Assembly (NCBI GenBank): GCA_030765065.1
Contig: CM060983.1
Coordinates: 51,086,067-51,150,066 of the forward strand
DNA: 64,000 nt
Source of the DNA: Deroplatys truncata
Lineage: Eukaryota > Arthropoda > Insecta > Mantodea > Mantidae
Reading direction: 5' to 3'
Below the pieces are notes generated by a model that searched no databases, was not told the origin of the DNA, and saw only the letters and a program-made list of their open reading frames with translations. Positions 10,309 through 21,222 of this stretch are shown here, in pieces (position 1 is the first letter of the stretch; each line of letters opens with the position of its first letter). Both the position numbers and the translations under genes were made by a program.

Positions 10309-11328
10309 TGAAGTTGATGTATTGTTTCGTTATTTTTACGTTGTTATTTATAATCCCCACGCTTTGGGGGCCAATTTGAACTTGTTTTGTTGCTGCTACA
10401 TATGGTAAAAAGTTTGAAGATGTATTATATTTCCACTGTTGGAGAGCGAACTTGAAGTAGTTGCAACCGCACGTATGATACGCGGTAGCCTTCGTCAAAA
10501 AAAATATAAATAAATAAAAATATTAACTTTGGAATTTGACTGTTTCTTTAAATATTATATATTTATGTTTGCCTCGGCTGCGTCAGTATTACTGTAAGAG
10601 GCATGGATTTCTTCGCAAGGCGTGGTGCGGTTGAAGAATGTAGGCTTACACAGATTATAATTTTTACTTCACTACACTTATTAATGCTTAACAATAACAC
10701 TTCATTGATATAGAGAGCTGTAAGATTCTTTTATTAAACATTTGCTCTTTTTAAACACGTAAACTATTTTCTCACACAAAATACGTATTCAATTTCTCGA
10801 GGACACATCTCGTGTCCGGTTAGGAACACTGTCTGCAAGCAACGCGTCCAGTTATTAGCGCTGTCTACAAGCAACTGACGATTTCTACCGCCTAAATTTG
10901 TAAATTTCTGTATCTCAAGTCTCTGATTGGCTATTCCTAATCCAATAGAATACTTCTATTTAACTAAAGCTTTCTTCTGGTTGTTGATTGGTATTTTATA
11001 AACTGTCACAAAATTTACATTATTGCTTCCAAGAATTACAAACAGTGTTGTTAAACTTTCAAATTCATTATTGTCTCAAGGTTACCGCATTGTTACCTCA
11101 TTGTTAGCAACTTTTGACCTATTTCTCACAGCTCCTACATTATTAAATTACGTAATACATTCACATAACATTATTGAACATGTATACTATAATATGAACA
11201 TATACAACGACTATTACATACATTTTACAAATTATTACATACACATATTGCTTTAAGGCGGGCTGTTATTGAATTTATATATTATATAGTTAGACTAAAA
11301 TCATTTAAGTGTTAAAAATACTGCTTCA
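10309..11328 (-). mobile_element. Solo LTR (fossil retroelement), 1,020 bp
   Basis: Ends are TG...CA on either strand, and a perfect 4-bp duplication AGTG flanks it at 10305-10308 and 11329-11332. On the minus strand it begins TGAAGCAGTATTTTTAAC, and it is closely related to the LTR at 27782-28787. Shared parts include TTGCTAACA, TTGCATTCTTGGAAGCA-like and CTGACGCAGCCGAGGCAAA blocks. No internal region is attached. The 4-bp duplication fits a Ty3/gypsy-like or BEL-like origin. By eye it is old, well diverged from its relative. Confidence 0.85.
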
Positions 11329-12084
11329 AGTGGATGTGTCTTTCAAGATGGAATTTGCGTGCTGGGCCCTTTTTAACATTTAATTACACACACACACTCT
11401 TTAGGAGCGAAATACCGTAGTAGCAGGCATATGTTTAAGGAAAGAAAGCTTCAACATTTACACAAAAATAAAAAGATCAATGCTTTTGTAGCTGAACAAT
11501 TATTAAATATATATTCTGAAACCTGCATTAAGTTTCACAAAGAAGTTAACCACAGTAAACTAAATAAAGTCTGTTATCGTTTCTTCTTGTACAAATACAG
11601 TGGCTTTTGTCCATTACAATTAACAAATTCTTGTATTACCAACTCGCTGTATATGGCCCCCATTATAAAGCCACGCCACACGACTGGATCTGCTAAATTT
11701 AGAAAGTTACTCACAAATAAAATTTTGTGCTAGATCGAAATTGCGTGTGGACGACGCCGCTTCCCAAACCACCGAGCTACGCTGGCTTCTCCGGTGATAA
11801 ATCAATCCTCAACTATTACATCTGTACAAAACGAGAAGGAATCTGAGGCGGAGCTAGATAATGCTGGTGAGAGTCACTCAGCCAGTAGTACTAGAGCGAG
11901 GTTACATAGTTCAAATGCCGCGCGGTCTCACTGTAGGCTTAGGTTTCTACTTTTCAATTGCGCTATTAAAATTTGTTATCATTTAAAGCATTATAGTTGC
12001 GCAGGGCTTATATTTTTGAATCAGAGTGTTCAAAAACCGTGTCTCTACGATGTTTGGTTCTTTAGTTGTGTGTCTAAGCAGATA
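11329..12084. other. No gene; possible tRNA-like SINE head near 11750
   Basis: A 100-codon open frame at 11431 has no recognisable domain. Near 11757-11785 the reverse strand reads GCGTAGCTCGGTGGTTT, close to a pol III A box, so a degraded SINE head may be present. Nothing else could be assigned. Confidence 0.3.
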
Positions 12085-12240
12085 TTTATGAGGGTTGCTG
12101 AAAGACCTTGACCGTCATCAGCAGAGTTGTGTTTACGTTCGATCTACTTACAAGAGCTTAGAGCAGTTCAGTTCCGAGATTAGCGAAGTGAACACGTGTC
12201 AACTTCGGTGGTATTGAGGGTGTTAACCATGAAAGATGAA
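12085..12240 (+). mobile_element. Possible mariner end fragment
   Basis: TATGAGGGTTGCTGAAAG at 12088 resembles mariner-type termini and is followed by sequence like a mariner 5' UTR. No partner terminus or transposase was found nearby, so the call is weak. Confidence 0.3.
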
Positions 12241-12947
12241 TGAATATTGGCCCGCGGGGCTCCCCACACACTTGCTTGCAATTTACCTTTTAGACAAGGT
12301 ATTTAAACGCGAAAGTATTCTTTATATAAGCTTAAAGCTTCAAAGTTAATGGTTTTAATGAAGTGTTTAACAACGATGAAAGCATGCACGCTGGACTCCG
12401 CGCCAAGTGATCGGAGTGAATATGTATGCTACACTGGTCGTATCTTGAAGACGCTGTGTGTCTCGTCCCTCTCTCTCTCTCTCTCTCTGCTCTATTTCTG
12501 TCTCTGTCATGCTCACAAACCATCTGCCAACGCAGCGCTCCTGCTGGCGCTCCAATGGCTTACTTCAGATTCCTTCTGTTTCGTATGGATAATAACCCCT
12601 CTTCTTCACGTCGAAAGCTGCGTGGCCTCCCACCTGCGGAGTATACCACGTGACACGTCTTCGCCACCAGCTCCCTCTAGCGAGCTACCAGGCCGGCCTG
12701 TATAAGTGAAGAAGCAGACTATTTCTAGACGGCTCAACCGGCGGTCACCGCGGGTTGCATACTCCAAAGCTCAGGCGAATAACTGATGGTATCGAGCCTG
12801 ATGGCGACGTATGACTTTTATCGCCTCCCGCTTGTAGATACGATGATAGTCTAGGAGGGGAACCGAATATGGCTCAACACGTGTAACCAATTTTCTATTC
12901 TATGGTAATTCCGAAATTGTTCCTGTTTAGCATTCTCCAATTGGCAG
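12241..12947. other. No gene; (CT)n tract
   Basis: Includes a (CT)n run at about 12469-12488. Several overlapping short open frames on both strands, up to 118 codons from 12349, share no conserved domain and look like chance frames over a region of moderate GC. Confidence 0.4.
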
Positions 12948-13735
12948 CAATTTTTACTTTCTCCACTACGTATAGTAAGTAGGGGAAGTATTGTATTCCA
13001 CCCAAAAATTCGATACCGAGATTTCACCGGAAATATATGTTTTGAGACCCCCTGAATCCAAAAAATAAGTATTTTTGGAAACATGTCCGTGTGTGTGTGT
13101 CTGTGAACAGCATAACTCAGAAACGAACAGTCAGATAAACACCAAACTTGGTATTTAGGTTCAGTATCTTCCAGAGATGTGACACGAAGGTTTTCAAGAA
13201 AGTCTCCCCACCCCAGGTAATCCTTTACATGGAACATTTTTCCAAAATTTTCTCAAAAATAGCTCTAACGATTTTCATTAAAATATCATATATTTAATAT
13301 ACCTTCATGACAAATAAAATGTATATCTTGAATTTTCTGGGAATGTCTCCAAAAGTATTCTTCATTGTGAACCATAACAGATAGACAAAATTTTACTACA
13401 CAAAATTGTAGATCGCGTTAAAATACATAATTTATGTCATTACATTTTTTTTGAGTGAACCATTTTCGAGATATTGCTTGTTATTCGCTTAAATTTTCCA
13501 ATACTTATAATTTTTCTCAAATTCGTTATTCATCTTTTTTGTCCTGGTAATGCAAAGAGAATGGAATCCTCCACATAGCAACCAGCTCTTAAACGCTTAA
13601 ACCCAATTCCCCTTGCAATTACAAGAAAGCTAGCAATAAGATTAACATGAAGCATATGGAGAATAAGCGTTTGTAAAAATAGGTTGTACAAGAGTAGAGA
13701 AAGTCATGTGAGTGTAACATCAGAAATTTTTTTGG
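12948..13735 (-). mobile_element. HINE-like element, young copy, minus orientation
   Basis: Starts TTTTTACTTTCTCCACTACG, contains the family hairpin, the GTGTGTGTGTCTGTGAACAG tract, GGTATTTAGGTTCAGTATCT, and ends GTCATGTGAGTGTAACATCA. It lacks one internal block that full copies have. Non-coding. Confidence 0.85.
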
Positions 13736-13848
13736 ATTCAGGTGGTCTCAAAACATATATTTCCAGTGAAATCTCGGTATCCAAATTTTTGGGTGGAATA
13801 CAATACTTCCCCTACTTACTATACGTAGTAGAGGAAGTAAAAATTTAA
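13736..13848 (+). mobile_element. HINE-like 3' end fragment in inverted orientation
   Basis: TTGGATTCAGGTGGTCTC to GTAGTAGAGGAAGTAAAAA is the 3' terminal 110 bp of the same family in the opposite orientation, directly abutting the copy at 12948-13735. The pair could be mistaken for one element with long inverted repeats. Other copies show that the family has no such repeats, so I call it a second fragment. Confidence 0.75.
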
Positions 13849-15410
13849 AAGTATCGAAAACGTATTGAATGCTTATCTCAGAGTATTAGACATATTTCGA
13901 TACCACCGTGTATCCAGAGTATAAACAGTATCAAGGGCCCATCCCTATATTATACTTTTTAAATAGTAAGTCGTCATTCTTTTGTTTCCCGTGATGTCAG
14001 CAAAAGAGCATGGAATTCTATAGGCAGCATATTGTGTCCCGCTTACATTTGACTGTCGCCTTATTCTCCTGTATCCTCTTTACTGCGAAATGTCCTTTGG
14101 AAAGGACAACGCTCTCTGTCTCCTTTATTTTTTATAATATTAATATAAATTTTGAGAGCTCACATGATCAGGAATGCAGCGGCAGAGAAGGGTATACCTA
14201 TGTATTTAACGCAGTAATAACGCGAATGGAGCCGTGGGTCCTGCCAATTTAGGCAGAACATATACAACATTCCCGTCCTAATCTTAATTGTTACAGATGT
14301 GTACAGGGGATTAGCGTAGCGTAACCTGGAGGCCGCAGTTGGCTTAGACACAACATAGGAAAACAATAGTCACCTTAGGTATCGCATTCCTTATCAACAT
14401 GTAAACTAACCGGGGGTACCTAAGGGTTGGCAATACTGTTTGTACGATAAACACTTACTGCCATACACGGTCCGCTCCGGCGTGGAGTGTATGTAATTAC
14501 CGTACAGTCACGCAACCCCACGCACACTGCAGCGCTTTACCGCAGTGCTTTACGTCTGCATGTCACGTTACACGCCTGGCACATGCTGGACACAAAGTAA
14601 ACCACGCTCTTAACCTAAACCTGAGACAGATAACAAAGTGAATGGGAAGAAATTATTTTCTATAATCCTTCCGGCCCGAGAATGGGTCCTAAGATAAACA
14701 ATGCACGTGGTATCACTCCGCGATTTCACGAACTAATGGTGAGCCTTCCTCTGTCTTGCCTTCCTCATCAATTGTTCAGCTATTTTCTTTTGGGAGCTCA
14801 AGGAATTACCATCGTTGGCAATAATTGTATATACAGAGAGAGGGAGAGAGAGTCAAAAAACTACGAACCGGCTGCGTGGTGATTTTCCTGTCCGCGTCCT
14901 CGGCGCTCGTTGCCGTCCTACCAACTTTATGAAAGGAGATGTTGAAACTGGCCACCGTCGTTGTCTATACATTTTTGGCATCTCTTTAGGAAACTATCCA
15001 TCACTCGCCGTAGTTAACGTTGAGAAATGTTGGCAATTTGCTGGTGATGTTTTGTTTTAATTCTTCCAGGGTGTGTGAGTTTGTCTTGTACACTTTATTT
15101 TAACCTACCCCAGAGATAGAAATAGCAGGAAGTTAGGTCGGGAGACAGAGGGGCCACAAATCTGTACTAATAATTCTGCCCTCAAACACACTTTCATAAA
15201 GTAGTTCAGTAAAGCCTTTAAAAGTAGTTTTAAAAATGTCCGCGCCTTTCTATGATAGCTGCAGACGGCAACGAGCGCCGGGGACGCGGACAGGAAAAAC
15301 ACCAGGCAACCGGTTCGTAGTCTTTTGGTTCTTCCTATATATATTGCTGTATTTCACTGCACCAGCACTGAGTATTAAAGAAATACATATCCCTATACTT
15401 GCTAAAACCA
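13849..15410. other. No gene recognised
   Basis: Mixed composition without a convincing ORF. Open frames of 60-82 codons show no domain. A short GA-rich tract lies near 14835-14855. No SINE boxes or transposon ends were recognised. Confidence 0.4.
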
Positions 15411-15640
15411 AGCAGGATGGTTCAGGCGACGTCTATGGCCGGTATTTGGGAGGTCCTAGGTTCGATCCCCGACGACTGCCCACTCTGACCAATGAGTTTT
15501 TACGTGGTTTCTCCGGGTCGATGAGTGGTTTCTTTTCTACCACGATTTCCCGTCCGTCGTTTCCCTTTCATTCCGTTTCCCTTTCATCTTTCACGTGTGC
15601 TTCTAGGTCTGATGATGTATGGCGGTGCCAGACAGATGGC
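15411..15640 (+). mobile_element. SINE-B copy (tRNA-derived)
   Basis: The head reads AGGATGGTTCAGGCGAC, then the B box GGTTCGATCCC at 15459-15469 matches the pol III consensus GGTTCRANNCC. Downstream, a GGTTTCTCCGGGTCGATGAG block and a pyrimidine-rich stretch ending CTTTCATCTTTCACG are shared with the copy at 40640. The A box is degraded. Confidence 0.75.
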
Positions 15641-15849
15641 GCTGAATGTACGTTCACCGGAAAGAATACTCCCCGTGGGCACCAGAGGGCTGACCGACTG
15701 TTGGGTCTTTCATTGCCCTCTCTCGGCAGCGAGCTTGGAAATGTTAATAACTTCCGCGCGTCCCTGTGGCCTGTCTGCCTACGGCATTTAACCTCTTATG
15801 TGCTACTTTCACTTCATCCCTTCCTTCTGGGTGGTGAAGGAAATCTCTC

Positions 15850-16340
15850 TACAATAGATCTATGTACGCTGCGGTGCCGAGAAGTCCCACTCTGTTGAAG
15901 AACCTATACCGTATCCAGATGTATTTTCTGAAGCGAATTCTGCAAATGGGGGAATTACCAAATGAAAATTGTGGGATTCTTAAATAATTCGGCTTATACA
16001 ATGAAATCATACATCTAAAAGTAAGGGCAGTTAAACACTGGTTACTCATAGTACGGGGAGATCGACCACCTGTACGCGCAGTGTGTTTCAGGAGCAAGTA
16101 CAGGAAGGGTGGGATACGTGTTGGGAAACGAAATTGCGCAGGGGCTTAGGAGTTGGAATGGTACTTTTGGCTACAGGGGAGGGACATAGGACTTAGCGGA
16201 TAGAAGATAATTCAGAGACGACTACGGATATTGACGACAGAATTAGAATCACAATTTACGGTTCGATCGAGAGAAGGTCGCCCAGGTTTACCTGAGTGGG
16301 ATGTTAATCGCCACAATTCCTAGCCACAAATGTGGCTTTA
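15850..16340 (+). pseudogene. LINE ORF2 thumb-region fragment
   Basis: The plus-strand reading LLKNLYRIQMYFLKRILQMG and, after an in-frame stop, VRAVKHWLLIVRGD matches the thumb region after the reverse transcriptase palm of many LINEs. There the RRFLRRILG and RAIKYWLKI type motifs occur. Further on, a QRRLRILTTELESQF-like reading appears in another frame. With the CPLC end at 16784 it is the 3' coding half of one LINE, broken by stops and by an unrelated block between 16345 and 16660. Confidence 0.6.
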
Positions 16341-16399
16341 CCTGTGCGATATAGAAGGTAAATAAAAATTTCGCTAGCTTATATGTTTGTGGTCAATGG

Positions 16400-16510
16400 G
16401 TGGGTTTAGCTTGGTGTACTGTCATTGGCTGGGCCTTGGCGAACCCACCTGGGCCGGCACGCGTCCAAGTGGTGATCAAGCCCAATACTGCTTAACTTTG
16501 GCGGCCACTT
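16400..16510 (-). repeat. 5S rRNA-like fragment
   Basis: CGTCCAAGTGGTGATCAAGC and CCAATACTGCTTAACTTTGG line up with the reverse complement of the 5S rRNA internal region, whose usual form contains CATCCAAGTACT and TGCTTAACTTCGG. About 60 bp are comparable. It sits in a block that interrupts the LINE coding remnant, so it may be the head of a 5S-derived SINE rather than a 5S gene. A functional 5S gene is excluded by the missing remainder. Confidence 0.4.
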
Positions 16511-16659
16511 GCTTGGTCGTCAAATTAAGCAGGTCGGCATGGCAGCGAAGCAGGATGGAATTTGGGTTAGGGTTTGAGGAATATCCAAGGTAGCAGGCGG
16601 GCGAGTCACCGCTAGACTAAATACGGCTAAAATTTCACTAAACCGACAGTGTCAAATAA

Positions 16660-16937
16660 CGCGGGGCTGAAGGAGAGAGGCCTATTTAAATAACTGTACC
16701 GAGAGGAAAGAAGTGGTTTGGCGTGGCTAGGATTGGGCGCCTAGAGAGGCAACAAACTAACTGATGTTACCAGAGTGAGAACATGTCCACTCTGTGCTGA
16801 AAGAGAAACATGGAATCCTATTCTGGCTCAGTGCAGAGAAACAGAATTGCTAAGAAAACAATATTTACCACCAAGGTTTTTGGAGTCCAATAGGAAAATG
16901 GAGGCTTGCTCGGATGTAATGTTAGACACTGGGTTCC
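16660..16937 (+). pseudogene. LINE ORF2 C-terminus (CPLC motif)
   Basis: The reading from 16775, MRTCPLCAERETWNPILAQC, is the CPLC zinc motif of the LINE C-terminus, preceded in frame by RGNKLTDVTRV. It continues with RETELLRKQYLPPRFLESN until a HINE-like element cuts it at about 16938. It is the same kind of tail as at 6084 but a different sequence, so two LINE subfamilies are represented. Confidence 0.7.
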
Positions 16938-17792
16938 TTTTACTTTCTCTACTACGTAAAGTAAGTAGGGGAAGTATTGTATTGCACCCAAAAATTCGAT
17001 ACCGAGATTTAACCGGAAATACATGTTTTGAGACCCCCTGAATTCAAAAAAAGCATTTTTGGAAACATGTCCGTGTAGGTGTGTGTCTGTGTGCGTGTCT
17101 GTGAACAGCATAACTCAGAAACGAACAGTCGGCTAAACACCAAACTTGGTATTTAGGTTCAGTATTTTCCAGAGATGCGACACACAGGTTTTCAAGAAAA
17201 TCCCCCCAACCCAGATTACCCTTTACATGGAACATTTTCGAAAATTTTAATTTTCTCAAAAATGACCATAACAATTTTGATTAAAATATCCTATGTTTAA
17301 TATATTTTTATGACAAATGAAATGTATATCTCGAATTTTCTGGGAATGTCTCCAAAAGTATTCTTCATTGTGAACGACTTTTGCATAATTGGTAAACCAT
17401 AAGAGATAGACAAAATTTTACTACACAAAAATGTAGATCGCGTTAAAATACACAATTTATGTCATATACGTTTGTTTTGTTGGGTGAACCATTTTCGAGA
17501 TATTGCTTGTCATTCCCTTATAGTTTCCAATACTTATACTTTTTCTCAAATTCGTTATTAATTTTTTTTTGTCTTGGTAATGCAAAGAGAATGGAATACC
17601 CCACATTGCAACCACCTCTTAAAATATTTGACTATCGCTTAAAGCCTACCAATTCCCCTTGCATCTACAAGAAAATTAGCAATAAGATTAACATCTCGAT
17701 TAATATGAAGCATATGGAGAACAAGCGTTTGTAAAAATAGTTTTGTACAAGAGTAGGGAAAGTCATGTGAGTGTAACACATCAGATTTTTTT
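16938..17792 (-). mobile_element. HINE-like element, young full copy
   Basis: Complete copy from TTTTACTTTCTCTACTACG to GTGAGTGTAACACATCAGAT. It contains the 3' hairpin region, the GT tract near 17076, the CAAACTTGGTATTTAGGTTC block at 17141, TTACTACACAAAAATGTAGA and the 5' subterminal motif AGTAGGGAAAGTC. It is inserted in or at the end of the LINE coding remnant. Confidence 0.9.
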
Positions 17793-18653
17793 ATGAAAAT
17801 TGTCGATAAATTTCTCCGTTTTTCAAATGGGTACATAAATAATGGTAGTTAATACAAGAAGCTTTTTAAAAATTTAGCTTTTTTATGATTATAGTCCCAT
17901 TAGAGGACTTACCAATAATTCTAAACGTTATTTCTACCAAATATTAAGTATATGCTAGATTTACGGTCGTGTCTATGTTTGTTTTAAACATGGCTACTTG
18001 AAACGTTGGAGTGCCTTTTAGGAGAAGGGGTTAGCTATATACTTAAGCACTTTTATCTTAATATTTCAATACAGTCATCTTCATTATTAATATAGGTAGG
18101 TGGTGATTAAGGAAAGAAATGCTGAGATTTCCAAATACAAAATTCTTGTACGATTCTCTCTTTTTCTTTGGCTCTATCATTATTCTAATGGTTTTCTTTT
18201 GAAGAAGCACAGAAATTAATGAATGAAAAGGAACTTTGCTAAGGACGGACTGAAGAGGAAGCTTCGAAGAAGATAATTAATTTTTTAGCTCGTCTGTTAC
18301 GTTTAGCTGAACTTTTCTTTCTTGTTTATCCCGTGCTCGGGCCAGTATTTAAAATCGATGCAAATGAAAAGTCAAAGAGAGCCGCTTTGGGGTTTTCGGA
18401 TGAAGGCTGATTTTTCAGTTCATCAAGCAGAAAGGGAGAAAAAACCACACAAAGCAATGGAAACTCCACGTATCGAAATGCTAATGTGTGAAGCGAATCT
18501 CTTAGCTCCTTTTCCATTTATCTTCAGTTGTGTTACGTGCAAATACTACAACAACCCTTCAATGTTTTTGAGAGTTGTAACATTCATATGAGTATCTCTA
18601 GCAGTTGCCATTTATTTTAGTAGCTTTGCTACAGCTTATTCAAATAAAAATAT
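17793..18653. other. No gene recognised
   Basis: AT-rich, with no domain in an 89-codon frame at 18322 and no repeat structure that I can name. Confidence 0.4.
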
Positions 18654-18767
18654 TTACTTTCTCTATCATCAACCTACAGCAAGTAGAGAAAGTATTGCAC
18701 TCCACTCAACAATTCAATACCTAGATTGTACCAGAAATATAGAGCTTTGAGGCCCCTAAATAAAAAA
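18654..18767 (-). mobile_element. HINE-like 3' end, old copy, interrupted
   Basis: TTTACTTTCTCTATCATC to GAGGCCCCTAAATAAAA is the 3' terminal 110 bp of an old minus-oriented copy. It breaks in an A-run exactly where a young plus-oriented copy begins. Confidence 0.7.
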
Positions 18768-19512
18768 TCTGATGTGTTACACTCACATGACTTTCTCTAC
18801 TCTTGTACAAACTATTTTTACAAACGCTTATTCTCCATATGCTTCATGTTAATCGAGATGTTAATCTTATTGCTAATTTTCTTGTAGATGCAAGGGGAAT
18901 ATGGTAGGCTTTAAGCGATAATCAAATATTTTAAGAGCTGGTTGCTATGTGGAGTATTCCATTCACTTTCCATTACCAGGACATAAAAAATGAATAACGA
19001 ATTCGCATTTGAGAAAAAGTATAAGTATTGGAAAATTTAAGGGAATAACAAGCACCTAACAAAAAAAATTATATACATAAATAGTGTATTTTAACGCGAT
19101 GTACATTTTTTGTGTAGTAAAATTTTGTCTATCTCTTATGGTTTACCAGTCATGCAAAAGTCGTTCACAATGAAGAATACTTTTGGAGACATCCGCAGAA
19201 AATTCGAGATATGCATTTCATTTGTCATGAAAATATCTTAAACATATGATATTTTAATCAAAAACGTTAGTCATTTTTGAGAAAATTAAAATTTTCGAAA
19301 AATGTTCCATGTAAAGGGTAATCTGCGGTAGGGGGATTTTCTTGAAAACGTTCGTGTCGCATCTCTGGAAGATACTGAACCTAAATGCCAAGTTTGGTGT
19401 TTATCCGACTGTTGGTTTCTGAGTTATGCTGTTCACAGACACACAGGTACACACACGGAAATGTTTATAAAAATGCTTTTTTGGATTCAGGGGGTCTCAA
19501 AACATGTATTTT
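18768..19512 (+). mobile_element. HINE-like element, young copy, 3' truncated
   Basis: Begins AAAATCTGATGTGTTACAC and follows the family through CTTGTAGATGCAAGGGGAAT, GGTTTACCAGTCATGCAAAA and CGTGTCGCATCTCTGGAAGA. It stops at CTCAAAACATGTATTTTGAA, without the terminal hairpin. A Penelope-like fragment follows immediately. Confidence 0.9.
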
Positions 19513-19680
19513 GAATCAGACTCCGACCACCGCAGACACTGAATCACTTCACCCTGAAGATGCCAAGCGCTGTACTTGGCGAAACGTCGGTATCTACGAT
19601 ACCTTCTACACCACGGCCTACAAGCCCGGATAGTTGTAATTCAGCCGTGAAAGCCTCAGTATGACTATATCACGTTTACA
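19513..19680 (+). mobile_element. Penelope-like terminal fragment with hammerhead-like motif
   Basis: CTGAAGA at 19554-19560 is followed by a perfect 6-bp stem (GCCAAG/CTTGGC, 19562-19567 with 19575-19580) and GAAACGTC at 19581-19588. This order, CUGANGA, stem II, GAAA and a GUC site with almost no stem III, is how minimal hammerhead ribozymes in Penelope-like elements look. A second, stem-less example lies at 43646. No reverse transcriptase or GIY-YIG domain remains, so the family call is inference. Confidence 0.5.
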
Positions 19681-21160
19681 ATAGACCATTCACGCCTAAC
19701 CCATTCCTTCTTACTCGCCAAAGAAAATGCTCTTCATCACCATCGAACACATTACTAAATGCAGAAGTTATACCATGTAGAAGAAGACATAACATCCCTG
19801 AAGATATATTTTTAGCTTTAAACAACCCTACTCATTTCAAAAACATTAATTTTTTCTTTAAAGACATCAAACTGCTTAAAATAACGCATCAAATAAAAAT
19901 GTATAATAGGTAATAAATAAAGAAAAAAACAACAAAATTTCAATTCCGAAAGTGCAGTATTTCCCGTAAGAGTTGAAAATTTAAAAGGGCTCTACCCTAA
20001 AATATGCTTAATTTGTACCGATTTCAACCAAATTTGAATGTATCAAGGAATTTTATTGAATATTCTATGTATACAATTATAATTCCATACGTGCAGCGGT
20101 TGGTGAGTTAGTTCAAGCTAACAAAGGGCAAAGTGGCGCTAATAGAAGCCCCGCTTTAGTGCTTTAAGTAACTTTTGATTACGGCTATATAACATTTATA
20201 CATGGACATAAGTTTGAAATAGCTACTGTTGGATTAGGCAGTGTTAGGGGAACATTAAAGATTTAAAAGGAAGCGAATACTGAAGTTCCAGACGCTACGC
20301 TGAAGGCGCTTTGGTTTATGACCACACTTCCCTTTTATCATCCAAAAACTGCGTTTTCAAAGATAACTTCCTTAAAGGTTCACCTAACTTCTGTCCTTCC
20401 GCTCTGAAGGAATGAATGGTCGCGAATAAAAGGATTAGAAAAGAAAAATCGCACGCTATGGTCGAACTTGAGCACAAGTTCACGTCACCTTTTCAATCTG
20501 CACTATACAGAAACAAGTGAGAAATGATACAATCTGACGCATCTCTACGCCTGCCTAATCTGCAGCTCCGTATTGACATGCATTCGATCCTATTGATGCG
20601 GGCGCAAACTTGAATTCTAATTTCGTATACTATGCATGAAAGCGATTTATGTTTGAGATTTCTTAGTGCTGTTATGACAGCCATGCATTATGCATTTATT
20701 TTAATATGTTGTTGCACGCATCCTATGTCATTTAAATGCATAACATGCTCTGTAATAAACAGATCTTAAACGCTAATGCAAATTTGGGTTATTGCATACG
20801 AAAACGGGCATGACGGTACAAACCTGAAACGTATCTGAGGTTACTTTATTCTGCAGATGTTCAGAAGATTTGCAGACTTTCTCTACATTTCACAGATTCA
20901 CATATTATACACCGTACATAACACAGTACCCATATAAAAACTGATTCGGAGATACTTTCGGCCATGTAACGTGAGAGACGCGAGACATTTTCCAAGTCCA
21001 AAGGTTTTCCAATGCGCATGTGCAAGCAGACGAAATGACCGACGACTAATAGTTTTATTGCCTTTCACATAGCAGCCAACATATGGTTCATTTGTAACAA
21101 CCCTAGCCAACCTCTGAAAAAAATCCCTCACATGTGCACAAGACTCTGGAAGCGAGTGGT
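19681..21160. other. No gene recognised
   Basis: About 1.5 kb without convincing coding sequence, and the open frames (63-82 codons) lack motifs. No SINE boxes or HINE-like landmarks were found. This is one of the longest repeat-poor stretches of the window by eye. Confidence 0.4.
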
Positions 21161-21222
21161 CATCTTCCGTGGTGTAGTGGTTACCATACTAGCCACTAGC
21201 CTCTGGTTCCTGAGGTTGCGGG

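Noticed and set aside
12948-13848. Apparent transposon with 110-bp terminal inverted repeats
   Set aside because: Other family copies have only one such end, so this is a complete minus copy abutting a plus-oriented end fragment.
15236-15898. 220-codon plus-strand frame, the longest in the window
   Set aside because: It runs across a SINE-B and its flanks, and no domain is recognisable. The frame crosses element boundaries, so it is probably chance.
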